The position numbers and the translations under genes are program-made. Below the pieces are notes generated by a model. It did no database searches and was not told the DNA's origin. It worked only from the letters and a program-made list of their open reading frames with translations. A DNA stretch of 64,000 nt from Scoparia ambigualis. Lineage: Eukaryota > Arthropoda > Insecta > Lepidoptera > Crambidae. Of this stretch, positions 13,416 to 25,961 are shown piece after piece; position 1 is the first letter of the stretch, and every line of letters starts with the position of its first letter. The DNA is taken from the NCBI GenBank assembly GCA_963921215.1, contig OY992528.1, forward strand, positions 20,296,501-20,360,500, given 5' to 3'.

Positions 13416-14782
13416 TTAATGAATTAATGCAAAAAAAATCAAACATCGAGCTATCTTATCTGTCAGATTAGAGCCGAAAAGTGTCTCGTCTCTACGTGTG
13501 TCTTCGAGGACCGAAGTTAAAATATTATCCCGTTTTATTACCGGTATGTTCTTTATAAGGGTAACCCGGTTTTCTGTCAAGACGTAGTGGAGGTCGGCGA
13601 GAATATTGTATCCCTCGAGCATGACCATGATATGATTGATGTAACTTTCATCACCTACATTAAAATTCAGCAGCTCCGTTAAGGCTTTACTGATGGCTGC
13701 CAGGCCGATGCCCAGCTGATGCTGCTGTTCCTTGATACGATGGTCAACAAGTGCTTTGAAATGTCGCAATATGTAACGAACTCCCTCGTTCAGAGTGGGT
13801 GCCTCTAAGAGTTTTAGGTTTTCGGGAATCTTGTATTTGACCATAAGTGATTCCTTTTGGTTCTCATCCATGCCTTCAATAAGAATCGACTCTCTCTTTT
13901 TAAGCTCGGGGAGTACATTCGGCCCATATTCTGTTTTGCCGATGTTTCTAAAAGCCTCTTTCACCATGGGGGGGAGCGTGGACTCGTCATCCTGAATTTC
14001 TACGGGTGGAGGAATTGCTACAGGATTTGGGTCAGCTCTCTGGACTGGCGGAGTAGGCTGGTGTTCCGCGGGTGGCGGCGAGTGGCCTGGATGCGATTGG
14101 CTGCTCTGTTCTTCACCATTTTGATACTTTTCTTCGCGAATACCGAAAAACAATGATACATTTATAGGAACTTTTTAGGTTTAAATGTACATACATATAA
14201 TCACGACTATTAACCAAAAAGGGTTAGTCAGAGACTAGGCAATGAGGACAGCAAAAGCAATTTGCAATTCTCTGCCATAGACCACTTTTCCAAACCAATA
14301 TTGTCGCTAGGTATTTTATTAAAAATTGTTTGTTTACGTAATTTGTAGCTTGTCGTGAAGGCGACCTTAAGTTAAAACATATTTTTTTGAGAAAATGACG
14401 TATTTATCGGCAAGCTACTATCTTTATCCAAAAATAAATCTACGAGAATTGCTACTTAAAGAGTTTCATAAAAACATATTTATAAAAGCAGTGACTCGCA
14501 TCTACTGTATAAATTATCATATAACGCGAGGCGAGAACAATAATTAAATAATTGATAAAACTCACTTTGAATTTCCTTTTCGCGTAATTCCTTTTTTTTC
14601 CTTAGATTTTCCTTGTCTTTCTTTATCTTTTCCTCGTTTTTCTTTAGCTTTTCCATGTCTTTCTTCATTTTTTCCTCATCTTTCTTTATCTTTTCCTCGT
14701 CTTTCTTTATCTTTTCTTCGTCTGCATCAAACTGTTCCGAGCAGTTCGGCTGTTCAGGGATTTTCTTTTTATTATTTCCCAT
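13416..14782 (-). CDS. Array gene unit 7: intact two-exon coiled-coil / gag-like protein
   Basis: This is the reference copy. Exon 1 (14566-14782) and exon 2 (13416-14170) join in phase to a predicted 323 residues. Residues 1-20 are MGNNKKK plus a short NCSEQF segment. Residues 21-72 form a K/E coiled coil of seven-residue repeats with one hydrophobic residue each (I, I, M, L, I, L). Residues about 98-140 are proline-rich. Residues about 180-320 look helical, with LGIGLAAISKALTELL from about 225, a GYNILADLHY segment and RRDETLFG from about 298. The last motif order recalls gag-like proteins of DIRS/PAT-type retroelements (from memory, not searched). Exon 2 stays open because its A-run is five long (13897-13901), not seven. 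It also carries KYQN and DPNPVA variants. The intron suggests a host-style gene rather than a plain element. The function is unknown. Confidence 0.75.
14171..14565 (-). other. Intron of unit 7 (395 bp); acceptor uncertain
   Basis: The donor GTGAGT (14560-14565 on the minus strand) is a strong match and follows codon 72 plus one base. The acceptor is less clear. AAAAAG|TTCC at 14171 keeps phase but has no pyrimidine tract. An AG 40 bp inside the assigned exon 2 (GCGAAG|AAAAG) follows TTGTTTTTC and also keeps phase; using it would drop 13 residues. The better acceptor seen in the diverged copy (TTGTTTTTAG) is mutated here to TTTTTCGG. Confidence 0.6.
14567..14722 (-). repeat. 21-bp repeats encoding heptads of the exon 1 coiled coil
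   Basis: The codons for EEKIKKD, EEKIKKD, EEKMKKD, MEKLKKN, EEKIKKD and KENLRKK are imperfect 21-bp direct repeats. Seven-residue periodicity with charged flanks is the signature of a coiled coil, so dimerisation is the likely property. Units 22 and 23 have lost exactly two of these repeats. The same structure occurs in every unit. Confidence 0.85.
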
Positions 14783-15503
14783 AATTTCACGAAACGTCCT
14801 GCCTGTCGCGACGCGTTCGAGTATTGTGCGAACAACTCAAAAGATATACTTATCCATATCTAATATACATATCTAACTGTATTATAAATAATATACTTTA
14901 TCTATCAGTACATCGGTACATCGCATTTGATCTTGTTTTTATGGCGATAGTTAATCATGACGCATTACGTAAATATGAAATATTAATCTACTGATTAAAA
15001 AGCAATTCCACTTTTACTAACTGTATCCCTTTGGCTATATACAAAGCTGTATCCAATCTTAAATATTTTTCTATTATTTATAATCAAATTCCTTCAATAG
15101 CTTTTCCATCATTTATTTTTCGTTTTCTCTGTCAAGTTTTCAAAATCAATATTCCTTTTTGTGCAATATCAAAAAAAGATATACTTTTATACTTAACAAG
15201 GTTTTCTTAATTTGGTTCTGTAACATTCTTCTCTTCGCTGCGGAGCGGCATTAAGAGGAAACACTACGTCGAAGTGGCATGCAAAATTCTCATACAAAAC
15301 ACAGAAAAACGACGTTTCGTAGTCCTCTAGCTTGTTTCCTCCGTCAGAACTGGACAAATTTTGGTTACTTTTTCAGCATCGGTTAAAGAAAGAGATTTTC
15401 TGTCTGTATGTTTGATTTTATTTTAAACCAGTCACTTAATGTTTCTGAAGACGCCTTAAAACGGAGTGATTTCGCTAAATTTTGAAGGCTTCTGGTTATT
15501 AAA
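14783..15503. other. Representative inter-gene spacer (same in every unit)
   Basis: About 720 bp with no gene. Just 5' of the ATG is a CpG-rich patch containing TCGCGACGCG, then an AT-rich tract with TATA-like sequences (for example 14881-14890) about 100 nt upstream of the ATG, which could be a core promoter; this is weak evidence. The half nearest the next gene holds about 170 bp that equal one arm of the inverted repeat at 57010-57444, so part of the spacer is old retroelement sequence. The rest shows nothing recognisable. Confidence 0.5.
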
Positions 15504-16872
15504 TTAATGAATTAATGCAAAAAAAATCAAACAACGAGCTATCTTATCTGTCAGATTAGAGCCGAAAAGTGTCCCGTCTCTACGTGTGTCTTCGAGGACC
15601 GAAGTTAAAATATTATCCCGTTTTATTACCGGTATGTTCTTTATAAGGGTAACCCGGTTTTCTGTCAAGACGTAGTGGAGGTCGGCGAGAATATTGTATC
15701 CCTCGAGCATGACCATGATATGATTGATGTAACTTTCATCACCTACATTAAAATTCAGCAGCTCCGTTAAGGCTTTACTGATGGCTGCCAGGCCGATGCC
15801 CAGCTGATGCTGCTGTTCCTTGATACGATGGTCAACAAGTGCTTTGAAATGTCGCAATATGTAACGAACTCCCTCGTTCAGAGTGGGTGCCTCTAAGAGT
15901 TTTAGGTTTTCGGGAATCTTGTATTTGACCATAAGTGATTCCTTTTGGTTCTCATCCATGCCTTCAATAAGAATCGACTCTCTCTTTTTTTAAGCTCGGG
16001 GAGTACATTCGGCCCATATTCTGTTTTGCCGATGTTTCTAAAAGCCTCTTTCACCATGGGGGGGAGCGTGGACTCGTCATCCTGAATTTCTACGGGTGGA
16101 GGAATTGCTACAGGATTTGGGTCAGCTCTCTGGACTGGCGGAGTAGGCTGGTGTTCCGCGGGTGGCGGCGAGTGGCCTGGATGCGATTGGCTGCTCTGTT
16201 CTTCACCATTTTGATGCTTTTCTTCGCGAATACCGAAAAACAATGATACATTTATAGGAACTTTTTAGGTTTAAATGTACATACATATAATCACGACTAT
16301 TAACCAAAAAGGGTTAGTCAGAGACTAGGCAATGAGGACAGCAAAAGCAATTTGCAATTCTCTGCCATAGACCACTTTTCCAAACCAATATTGTCGCTAG
16401 GTATTTTATTAAAAAATGTTTGTTTACGTAATTTGTAGCTTGTCGTGAAGGCGACCTTAAGTTAAAACATATTTTTTTGAGAAAATGACGTATTTATCGG
16501 CAAGCTACTATCTTTATCCAAAAATAAATCTACGAGAATTGCTACTTAAAGAGTTTCATAAAAACATATTTATAAAAGCAGTGACTCGCATCTACTGTAT
16601 AAATTATCATATAACGCGAGGCGAGAACAATAATTAAATAATTGATAAAACTCACTTTGAATTTCCTTTTCGCGTAATTCCTTTTTTTTCCTTAGATTTT
16701 CCTTGTCTTTCTTTATCTTTTCCTCGTTTTTCTTTAGCTTTTCCATGTCTTTCTTCATTTTTTCCTCATCTTTCTTTATCTTTTCCTCGTCTTTCTTTAT
16801 CTTTTCTTCGTCTGCATCAAACTGTTCCGAGCAGTTCGGCTGTTCAGGGATTTTCTTTTTATTATTTCCCAT
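15504..16872 (-). pseudogene. Array gene unit 8, exon 2 frameshifted
   Basis: Exon 1 is 16656-16872 and exon 2 is 15504-16260. DPNPVA is shared with units 7, 18 and 19. A private change turns RRDETLFG into RRDGTLFG, in the most conserved motif. The A7 run means this motif would not be translated in frame anyway. Confidence 0.8.
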
Positions 16873-17593
16873 AATTTCACGAAACGTCCTGCCTGTCGCG
16901 ACGCGTTCGAGTATTGTGCGAACAACTCAAAAGATATACTTATCCATATCTAATATACATATCTAACTGTATTATAAATAATATACTTTATCTATCAGTA
17001 CATCGGTACATCGCATTTGATCTTGTTTTTATGGCGATAGTTAATCATGACGCATTACGTAAATATGAAATATTAATCTACTGATTAAAAAGCAATTCCA
17101 CTTTTACTAACTGTATCCCTTTGGCTATATACAAAGCTGTATCCAATCTTAAATATTTTTCTATTATTTATAATCAAATTCCTTCAATAGCTTTTCCATC
17201 ATTTATTTTTCGTTTTCTCTGTCAAGTTTTCAAAATCAATATTCCTTTTTGTGCAATATCAAAAAAAGATATACTTTTATACTTAACAAGGTTTTCTTAA
17301 TTTGGTTCTGTAACATTCTTCTCTTCGCTGCGGAGCGGCATTAAGAGGAAACACTACGTCGAAGTGGCATGCAAAATTCTCATACAAAACACAGAAAAAC
17401 GACGTTTCGTAGTCCTCTAGCTTGTTTCCTCCGTCAGAACTGGACAAATTTTGGTTACTTTTTCAGCATCGGTTAAAGAAAGAGATTTTCTGTCTGTATG
17501 TTTGATTTTATTTTAAACCAGTCACTTAATGTTTCTGAAGACGCCTTAAAACGGAGTGATTTCGCTAAATTTTGAAGGCTTGTGGTTATTAAA

Positions 17594-18962
17594 TTAATGA
17601 ATTAATGCAAAAAAAATCAAACAACGAGCTATCTTATCTGTCAGATTAGAGCCGAAAAGTGTCTCGTCTCTACGTGTGTCTTCGAGGACCGAAGTTAAAA
17701 TATTATCCCGTTTTATTACCGGTATGTTCTTTATAAGGGTAACCCGGTTTTCTGTCAAGACGTAGTGGAGGTCGGCGAGAATATTGTATCCCTCGAGCAT
17801 GACCATGATATGATTGATGTAACTTTCATCACCTACATTAAAATTCAGCAGCTCCGTTAAGGCTTTACTGATGGCTGCCAGGCCGATGCCCAGCTGATGC
17901 TGCTGTTCCTTGATACGATGGTCAACAAGTGCTTTGAAATGTCGCAATATGTAACGAACTCCCTCGTTCAGAGTGGGTGCCTCTAAGAGTTTTAGGTTTT
18001 CGGGAATCTTGTATTTGACCATAAGTGATTCCTTTTGGTTTTCATCCATGCCTTCAATAAGAATCGACTCTCTCTTTTTTTAAGCTCGGGGAGTACATTC
18101 GGCCCATATTCTGTTTTGCCGATGTTTCTAAAAGCCTCTTTCACCATGGGGGGGAGCGTGGACTCGTCATCCTGAATTTCTACGGGTGGAGGAATTGCTG
18201 CAGGATTTGGGTCAGCTCTCTGGACTGGCGGAGTAGGCTGGTGTTCCGTGGGTGGCGGCGAGTGGCCTGGATGCGATTGGCTGCTCTGTTCTTCACCATT
18301 TTGATGCTTTTCTTCGCGAATACCGAAAAACAATGATACATTTATAGGAACTTTTTAGGTTTAAATGTACATACATATAATCACGACTATTAACCAAAAA
18401 GGGTTAGTCAGAGACTAGGCAATGAGGACAGCAAAAGCAATTTGCAATTCTCTGCCATAGACCACTTTTCCAAACCAATATTGTCGCTAGGTATTTTATT
18501 AAAAAATGTTTGTTTACGTAATTTGTAGCTTGTCGTGAAGGCGACCTTAAGTTAAAACATATTTTTTTGAGAAAATGACGTATTTATCGGCAAGCTACTA
18601 TCTTTATCCAAAAATAAATCTACGAGAATTGCTACTTAAAGAGTTTCATAAAAACATATTTATAAAAGCAGTGACTCGCATCTACTGTATAAATTATCAT
18701 ATAACGCGAGGCGAGAACAATAATTAAATAATTGATAAAACTCACTTTGAATTTCCTTTTCGCGTAATTCCTTTTTTTTCCTTAGATTTTCCTTGTCTTT
18801 CTTTATCTTTTCCTCGTTTTTCTTTAGCTTTTCCATGTCTTTCTTCATTTTTTCCTCATCTTTCTTTATCTTTTCCTCGTCTTTCTTTATCTTTTCTTCG
18901 TCTGCATCAAACTGTTCCGAGCAGTTCGGCTGTTCAGGGATTTTCTTTTTATTATTTCCCAT
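17594..18962 (-). pseudogene. Array gene unit 9, exon 2 frameshifted, with a new upstream ATG
   Basis: Exon 1 is 18746-18962 and exon 2 is 17594-18350. A single T to C change (plus strand, near 19002) makes an in-frame ATG at 19004 that would add 14 residues before MGNN. No other unit has it. PPPTEHQ plus the frameshift-tail variant AWMKTK is shared only with unit 13. Confidence 0.8.
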
Positions 18963-19683
18963 AATTTCACGAAACGTCCTGCCTGTCGCGACGCGTTCGA
19001 GCATTGTGCGAACAACTCAAAAGATATACTTATCCATATCTAATATACATATCTAACTGTATTATAAATAATATACTTTATCTATCAGTACATCGGTACA
19101 TCGCATTTGATCTTGTTTTTATGGCGATAGTTAATCATGACGCATTACGTAAATATGAAATATTAATCTACTGATTAAAAAGCAATTCCACTTTTACTAA
19201 CTGTATCCCTTTGGCTATATACAAAGCTGTATCCAATCTTAAATATTTTTCTATTATTTATAATCAAATTCCTTCAATAGCTTTTCCATCATTTATTTTT
19301 CGTTTTCTCTGTCAAGTTTTCAAAATCAATATTCCTTTTTGTGCAATATCAAAAAAAGATATACTTTTATACTTAACAAGGTTTTCTTAATTTGGTTCTG
19401 TAACATTCTTCTCTTCGCTGCGGAGCGGCATTAAGAGGAAACACTACGTCGAAGTGGCATGCAAAATTCTCATACAAAACACAGAAAAACGACGTTTCGT
19501 AGTCCTCTAGCTTGTTTCCTCCGTCAGAACTGGACAAATTTTGGTTACTTTTTCAGCATCGGTTAAAGAAAGAGATTTTCTGTCTGTATGTTTGATTTTA
19601 TTTTAAACCAGTCACTTAATGTTTCTGAAGACGCCTTAAAACGGAGTGATTTCGCTAAATTTTGAAGGCTTCTGGTTATTAAA

Positions 19684-21052
19684 TTAATGAATTAATGCAA
19701 AAAAAATCAAACAACGAGCTATCTTATCTGTCAGATTAGAGCCGAAAAGTGTCTCGTCTCTACGTGTGTCTTCGAGGACCGAAGTTAAAATATTATCCCG
19801 TTTTATTACCGGTATGTTCTTTATAAGGGTAACCCGGTTTTCTGTCAAGACGTAGTGGAGGTCGGCGAGAATATTGTATCCCTCGAGCATGACCATGATA
19901 TGATTGATGTAACTTTCATCACCTACATTAAAATTCAGCAGCTCCGTTAAGGCTTTACTGATGGCTGCCAGGCCGATGCCCAGCTGATGCTGCTGTTCCT
20001 TGATACGATGGTCAACAAGTGCTTTGAAATGTCGCAATATGTAACGAACTCCCTCGTTCAGAGTGGGTGCCTCTAAGAGTTTTAGGTTTTCGGGAATCTT
20101 GTATTTGACCATAAGTGATTCCTTTTGGTTCTCATCCATGCCTTCAATAAGAATCGACTCTCTCTTTTTTTAAGCTCGGGGAGTACATTCGGCCCATATT
20201 CTGTTTTGCCGATGTTTCTAAAAGCCTCTTTCACCATGGGGGGGAGCGTGGACTCGTCATCCTGAATTTCTACGGGTGGAGGAATTGCTGCAGAATTTGG
20301 GTCAGCTCTCTGGACTGGCGGAGTAGGCTGGTGTTCCGCGGGTGGCGGCGAGTGGCCTGGATGCGATTGGCTGCTCTGTTCTTCACCATTTTGATGCTTT
20401 TCTTCGCGAATACCGAAAAACAATGATACATTTATAGGAACTTTTTAGGTTTAAATGTACATACATATAATCACGACTATTAACCAAAAAGGGTTAGTCA
20501 GAGACTAGGCAATGAGGACAGCAAAAGCAATTTGCAATTCTCTGCCATAGACCACTTTTCCAAACCAATATTGTCGCTAGGTATTTTATTAAAAAATGTT
20601 TGTTTACGTAATTTGTAGCTTGTCGTGAAGGCGACCTTAAGTTAAAACATATTTTTTTGAGAAAATGACGTATTTATCGGCAAGCTACTATCTTTATCCA
20701 AAAATAAATCTACGAGAATTGCTACTTAAAGAGTTTCATAAAAACATATTTATAAAAGCAGTGACTCGCATCTACTGTATGAATTATCATATAACGCGAG
20801 GCGAGAACAATAATTAAATAATTGATAAAACTCACTTTGAATTTCCTTTTCGCGTAATTCCTTTTTTTTCCTTAGATTTTCCTTGTCTTTCTTTATCTTT
20901 TCCTCGTTTTTCTTTAGCTTTTCCATGTCTTTCTTCATTTTTTCCTCATCTTTCTTTATCTTTTCCTCGTCTTTCTTTATCTTTTCTTCGTCTGCATCAA
21001 ACTGTTCCGAGCAGTTCGGCTGTTCAGGGATTTTCTTTTTATTATTTCCCAT
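19684..21052 (-). pseudogene. Array gene unit 10, exon 2 frameshifted
   Basis: Exon 1 is 20836-21052 and exon 2 is 19684-20440. DPNSAAI is shared with units 4 and 14; unlike unit 4, NIGKTE is kept and the 8-bp intron duplication is absent. It matches unit 14. The A7 run is present. Confidence 0.8.
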
Positions 21053-21773
21053 AATTTCACGAAACGTCCTGCCTGTCGCGACGCGTTCGAGTATTGTGCG
21101 AACAACTCAAAAGATATACTTATCCATATCTAATATACATATCTAACTGTATTATAAATAATATACTTTATCTATCAGTACATCGGTACATCGCATTTGA
21201 TCTTGTTTTTATGGCGATAGTTAATCATGACGCATTACGTAAATATGAAATATTAATCTACTGATTAAAAAGCAATTCCACTTTTACTAACTGTATCCCT
21301 TTGGCTATATACAAAGCTGTATCCAATCTTAAATATTTTTCTATTATTTATAATCAAATTCCTTCAATAGCTTTTCCATCATTTATTTTTCGTTTTCTCT
21401 GTCAAGTTTTCAAAATCAATATTCCTTTTTGTGCAATATCAAAAAAAGATATACTTTTATACTTAACAAGGTTTTCTTAATTTGGTTCTGTAACATTCTT
21501 CTCTTCGCTGCGGAGCGGCATTAAGAGGAAACACTACGTCGAAGTGGCATGCAAAATTCTCATACAAAACACAGAAAAACGACGTTTCGTAGTCCTCTAG
21601 CTTGTTTCCTCCGTCAGAACTGGACAAATTTTGGTTACTTTTTCAGCATCGGTTAAAGAAAGAGATTTTCTGTCTGTATGTTTGATTTTATTTTAAACCA
21701 GTCACTTAATGTTTCTGAAGACGCCTTAAAACGGAGTGATTTCGCTAAATTTTGAAGGCTTCTGGTTATTAAA

Positions 21774-23142
21774 TTAATGAATTAATGCAAAAAAAATCAA
21801 ACAACGAGCTATCTTATCTGTCAGATTAGAGCCGAAAAGTGTCTCGTCTCTACGTGTGTCTTCGAGGACCGAAGTTAAAATATTATCCCGTTTTATTACC
21901 GGTATGTTCTTTATAAGGGTAACCCGGTTTTCTGTCAAGACGTAGTGGAGGTCGGCGAGAATATTGTATCCCTCGAGCATGACCATGATATGATTGATGT
22001 AACTTTCATCACCTACATTAAAATTCAGCAGCTCCGTTAAGGCTTTACTGATGGCTGCCAGGCCGATGCCCAGCTGATGCTGCTGTTCCTTGATACGATG
22101 GTCAACAAGTGCTTTGTAATGTCGCAATATGTAACGAACTCCCTCGTTCAGAGTGGGTGCCTCTAAGAGTTTTAGGTTTTCGGGAATCTTGTATTTGACC
22201 ATAAGTGATTCCTTTTGGTTCTCATCCATGCCTTCAATAAGAATCGACTCTCTCTTTTTTTAAGCTCGGGGAGTACATTCGGCCCATATTCTGTTTTGCC
22301 GATGTTTCTAAAAGCCTCTTTCACCATGGGGGGGAGCGTGGACTCGTCATCCTGAATTTCTACGGGTGGAGGAATTGCTGCAGGATTTGGGTCAGCTCTC
22401 TGGACTGGCGGAGTAGGCTGGTGTTCCGCGGGTGGCGGCGAGTGGCCTGGATGCGATTGGCTGCTCTGTTCTTCACCATTTTGATGCTTTTCTTCGCGAA
22501 TACCGAAAAACAATGATACATTTATAGGAACTTTTTAGGTTTAAATGTACATACATATAATCACGACTATTAACCAAAAAGGGTTAGTCAGAGACTAGGC
22601 AATGAGGACAGCAAAAGCAATTTGCAATTCTCTGCCATAGACCACTTTTCCAAACCAATATTGTCGCTAGGTATTTTATTAAAAAATGTTTGTTTACGTA
22701 ATTTGTAGCTTGTCGTGAAGGCGACCTTAAGTTAAAACATATTTTTTTGAGAAAATGACGTATTTATCGGCAAGCTACTATCTTTATCCAAAAATAAATC
22801 TACGAGAATTGCTACTTAAAGAGTTTCATAAAAACATATTTATAAAAGCAGTGACTCGCATCTACTGTATGAATTATCATATAACGCGAGGCGAGAACAA
22901 TAATTAAATAATTGATAAAACTCACTTTGAATTTCCTTTTCGCGTAATTCCTTTTTTTTCCTTAGATTTTCCTTGTCTTTCTTTATCTTTTCCTCGTTTT
23001 TCTTTAGCTTTTCCATGTCTTTCTTCATTTTTTCCTCATCTTTCTTTATCTTTTCCTCGTCTTTCTTTATCTTTTCTTCGTCTGCATCAAACTGTTCCGA
23101 GCAGTTCGGCTGTTCAGGGATTTTCTTTTTATTATTTCCCAT
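21774..23142 (-). pseudogene. Array gene unit 11, exon 2 frameshifted
   Basis: Exon 1 is 22926-23142 and exon 2 is 21774-22530. The RHYKA variant (F to Y) is shared with units 15 and 24. The A7 run is present. Confidence 0.8.
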
Positions 23143-23863
23143 AATTTCACGAAACGTCCTGCCTGTCGCGACGCGTTCGAGTATTGTGCGAACAACTCAA
23201 AAGATATACTTATCCATATCTAATATACATATCTAACTGTATTATAAATAATATACTTTATCTATCAGTACATCGGTACATCGCATTTGATCTTGTTTTT
23301 ATGGCGATAGTTAATCATGACGCATTACGTAAATATGAAATATTAATCTACTGATTAAAAAGCAATTCCACTTTTACTAACTGTATCCCTTTGGCTATAT
23401 ACAAAGCTGTATCCAATCTTAAATATTTTTCTATTATTTATAATCAAATTCCTTCAATAGCTTTTCCATCATTTATTTTTCGTTTTCTCTGTCAAGTTTT
23501 CAAAATCAATATTCCTTTTTGTGCAATATCAAAAAAAGATATACTTTTATACTTAACAAGGTTTTCTTAATTTGGTTCTGTAACATTCTTCTCTTCGCTG
23601 CGAAGCGGCATTAAGAGGAAACACTACGTCGAAGTGGCATGCAAAATTCTCATACAAAACACAGAAAAACGACGTTTCGTAGTCCTCTAGCTTGTTTCCT
23701 CCGTCAGAACTGGACAAATTTTGGTTACTTTTTCAGCATCGGTTAAAGAAAGAGATTTTCTGTCTGTATGTTTGATTTTATTTTAAACCAGTCACTTAAT
23801 GTTTCTGAAGACGCCTTAAAACGGAGTGATTTGGCTAAATTTTGAAGGCTTCTGGTTATTAAA

Positions 23864-25240
23864 TTAATGAATTAATGCAAAAAAAATCAAACAACGAGCT
23901 ATCTTATCTGTCAGATTAGAGCCGAAAAGTGTCTCGTCTCTACGTGTGTCTTCGAGGACCGAAGTTAAAATATTATCCCGTTTTATTACCGGTATGTTCT
24001 TTATAAGGGTAACCCGGTTTTCTGTCAAGACGTAGTGGAGGTCGGCGAGAATATTGTATCCCTCGAGCATGACCATGATATGATTGATGTAACTTTCATC
24101 ACCTACATTAAAATTCAGCAGCTCCGTTAAGGCTTTACTGATGGCTGCCAGGCCGATGCCCAGCTGATGCTGCTGTTCCTTGATACGATGGTCAACAAGT
24201 GCTTTGAAATGTCGCAATATGTAACGAACTCCCTCGTTCAGAGTGGGTGCCTCTAAGAGTTTTAGGTTTTCGGGAATCTTGTATTTGACCATAAGTGATT
24301 CCTTTTGGTTCTCATCCATGCCTTCAATAAGAATCGACTCTCTCTTTTTTTAAGCTCGGGGAGTACATTCGGCCCATATTCTGTTTTGCCGATGTTTCTA
24401 AAAGCCTCTTTCACCATGGAGGGGAGCGTGGACTCGTCATCCTGAATTTCTACGGGTGGAGGAATTGCTGCAGGATTTGGGTCAGCTCTCTGGACTGGCG
24501 GAGTAGGCTGGTGTTCCGCGGGTGGCGGCGAGTGGCCTGGATGCGATTGGCTGCTCTGTTCTTCACCATTTTGATGCTTTTCTTCGCGAATACCGAAAAA
24601 CAATGATACATTTATAGGAACTTTTTAGGTTTAAATGTACATACATATAATCACGACTATTAACCAAAAAGGGTTAGTCAGAGACTAGGCAATGAGGACA
24701 GCAAAAGCAATTTGCAATTCTCTGCCATAGACCACTTTTCCACTTTTCCAAACCAATATTGTCGCTAGGTATTTTATTAAAAAATGTTTGTTTACGTAAT
24801 TTGTAGCTTGTCGTGAAGGCGACCTTAAGTTAAAACATATTTTTTTGAGAAAATGACGTATTTATCGGCAAGCTACTATCTTTATCCAAAAATAAATCTA
24901 CGAGAATTGCTACTTAAAGAGTTTCATAAAAACATATTTATAAAAGCAGTGACTCGCATCTACTGTATGAATTATCATATAACGCGAGGCGAGAACAATA
25001 ATTAAATAATTGATAAAACTCACTTTGAATTTCCTTTTCGCGTAATTCCTTTTTTTTCCTTAGATTTTCCTTGTCTTTCTTTATCTTTTCCTCGTTTTTC
25101 TTTAGCTTTTCCATGTCTTTCTTCATTTTTTCCTCATCTTTCTTTATCTTTTCCTCGTCTTTCTTTATCTTTTCTTCGTCTGCATCAAACTGTTCCGAGC
25201 AGTTCGGCTGTTCAGGGATTTTCTTTTTATTATTTCCCAT
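23864..25240 (-). pseudogene. Array gene unit 12, exon 2 frameshifted
   Basis: Exon 1 is 25024-25240 and exon 2 is 23864-24620. TLPSMVK and the 8-bp intron duplication mark it as the sister of unit 5. The A7 run is present. A private spacer change occurs near 23603. Confidence 0.8.
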
Positions 25241-25961
25241 AATTTCACGAAACGTCCTGCCTGTCGCGACGCGTTCGAGTATTGTGCGAACAACTCAAAA
25301 GATATACTTATCCATATCTAATATACATATCTAACTGTATTATAAATAATATACTTTATCTATCAGTACATCGGTACATCGCATTTGATCTTGTTTTTAT
25401 GGCGATAGTTAATCATGACGCATTACGTAAATATGAAATATTAATCTACTGATTAAAAAGCAATTCCACTTTTACTAACTGTATCCCTTTGGCTATATAC
25501 AAAGCTGTATCCAATCTTAAATATTTTTCTATTATTTATAATCAAATTCCTTCAATAGCTTTTCCATCATTTATTTTTCGTTTTCTCTGTCAAGTTTTCA
25601 AAATCAATATTCCTTTTTGTGCAATATCAAAAAAAGATATACTTTTATACTTAACAAGGTTTTCTTAATTTGGTTCTGTAACATTCTTCTCTTCGCTGCG
25701 GAGCGGCATTAAGAGGAAACACTACGTCGAAGTGGCATGCAAAATTCTCATACAAAACACAGAAAAACGACGTTTCGTAGTCCTCTAGCTTGTTTCCTCC
25801 GTCAGAACTGGACAAATTTTGGTTACTTTTTCAGCATCGGTTAAAGAAAGAGATTTTCTGTCTGTATGTTTGATTTTATTTTAAACCAGTCACTTAATGT
25901 TTCTGAAGACGCCTTAAAACGGAGTGATTTCGCTAAATTTTGAAGGCTTGTGGTTATTAAA

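Noticed and set aside
13795..14156. Plus-strand 66- and 99-codon frames opposite the intact exon 2
   Set aside because: They appear only where the A-run is short and are shadows of the minus-strand coding frame.
14171..14565. Alternative splice acceptor at GGTTAATAG (a good CTAAC plus pyrimidine context)
   Set aside because: It would read into an in-frame TAA within a few codons, so it cannot serve the coding transcript.
14567..14722. 21-bp direct repeats considered as CRISPR or minisatellite
   Set aside because: There are no unique spacers between repeats, and the repeats are codons of a coiled coil in a eukaryotic gene.
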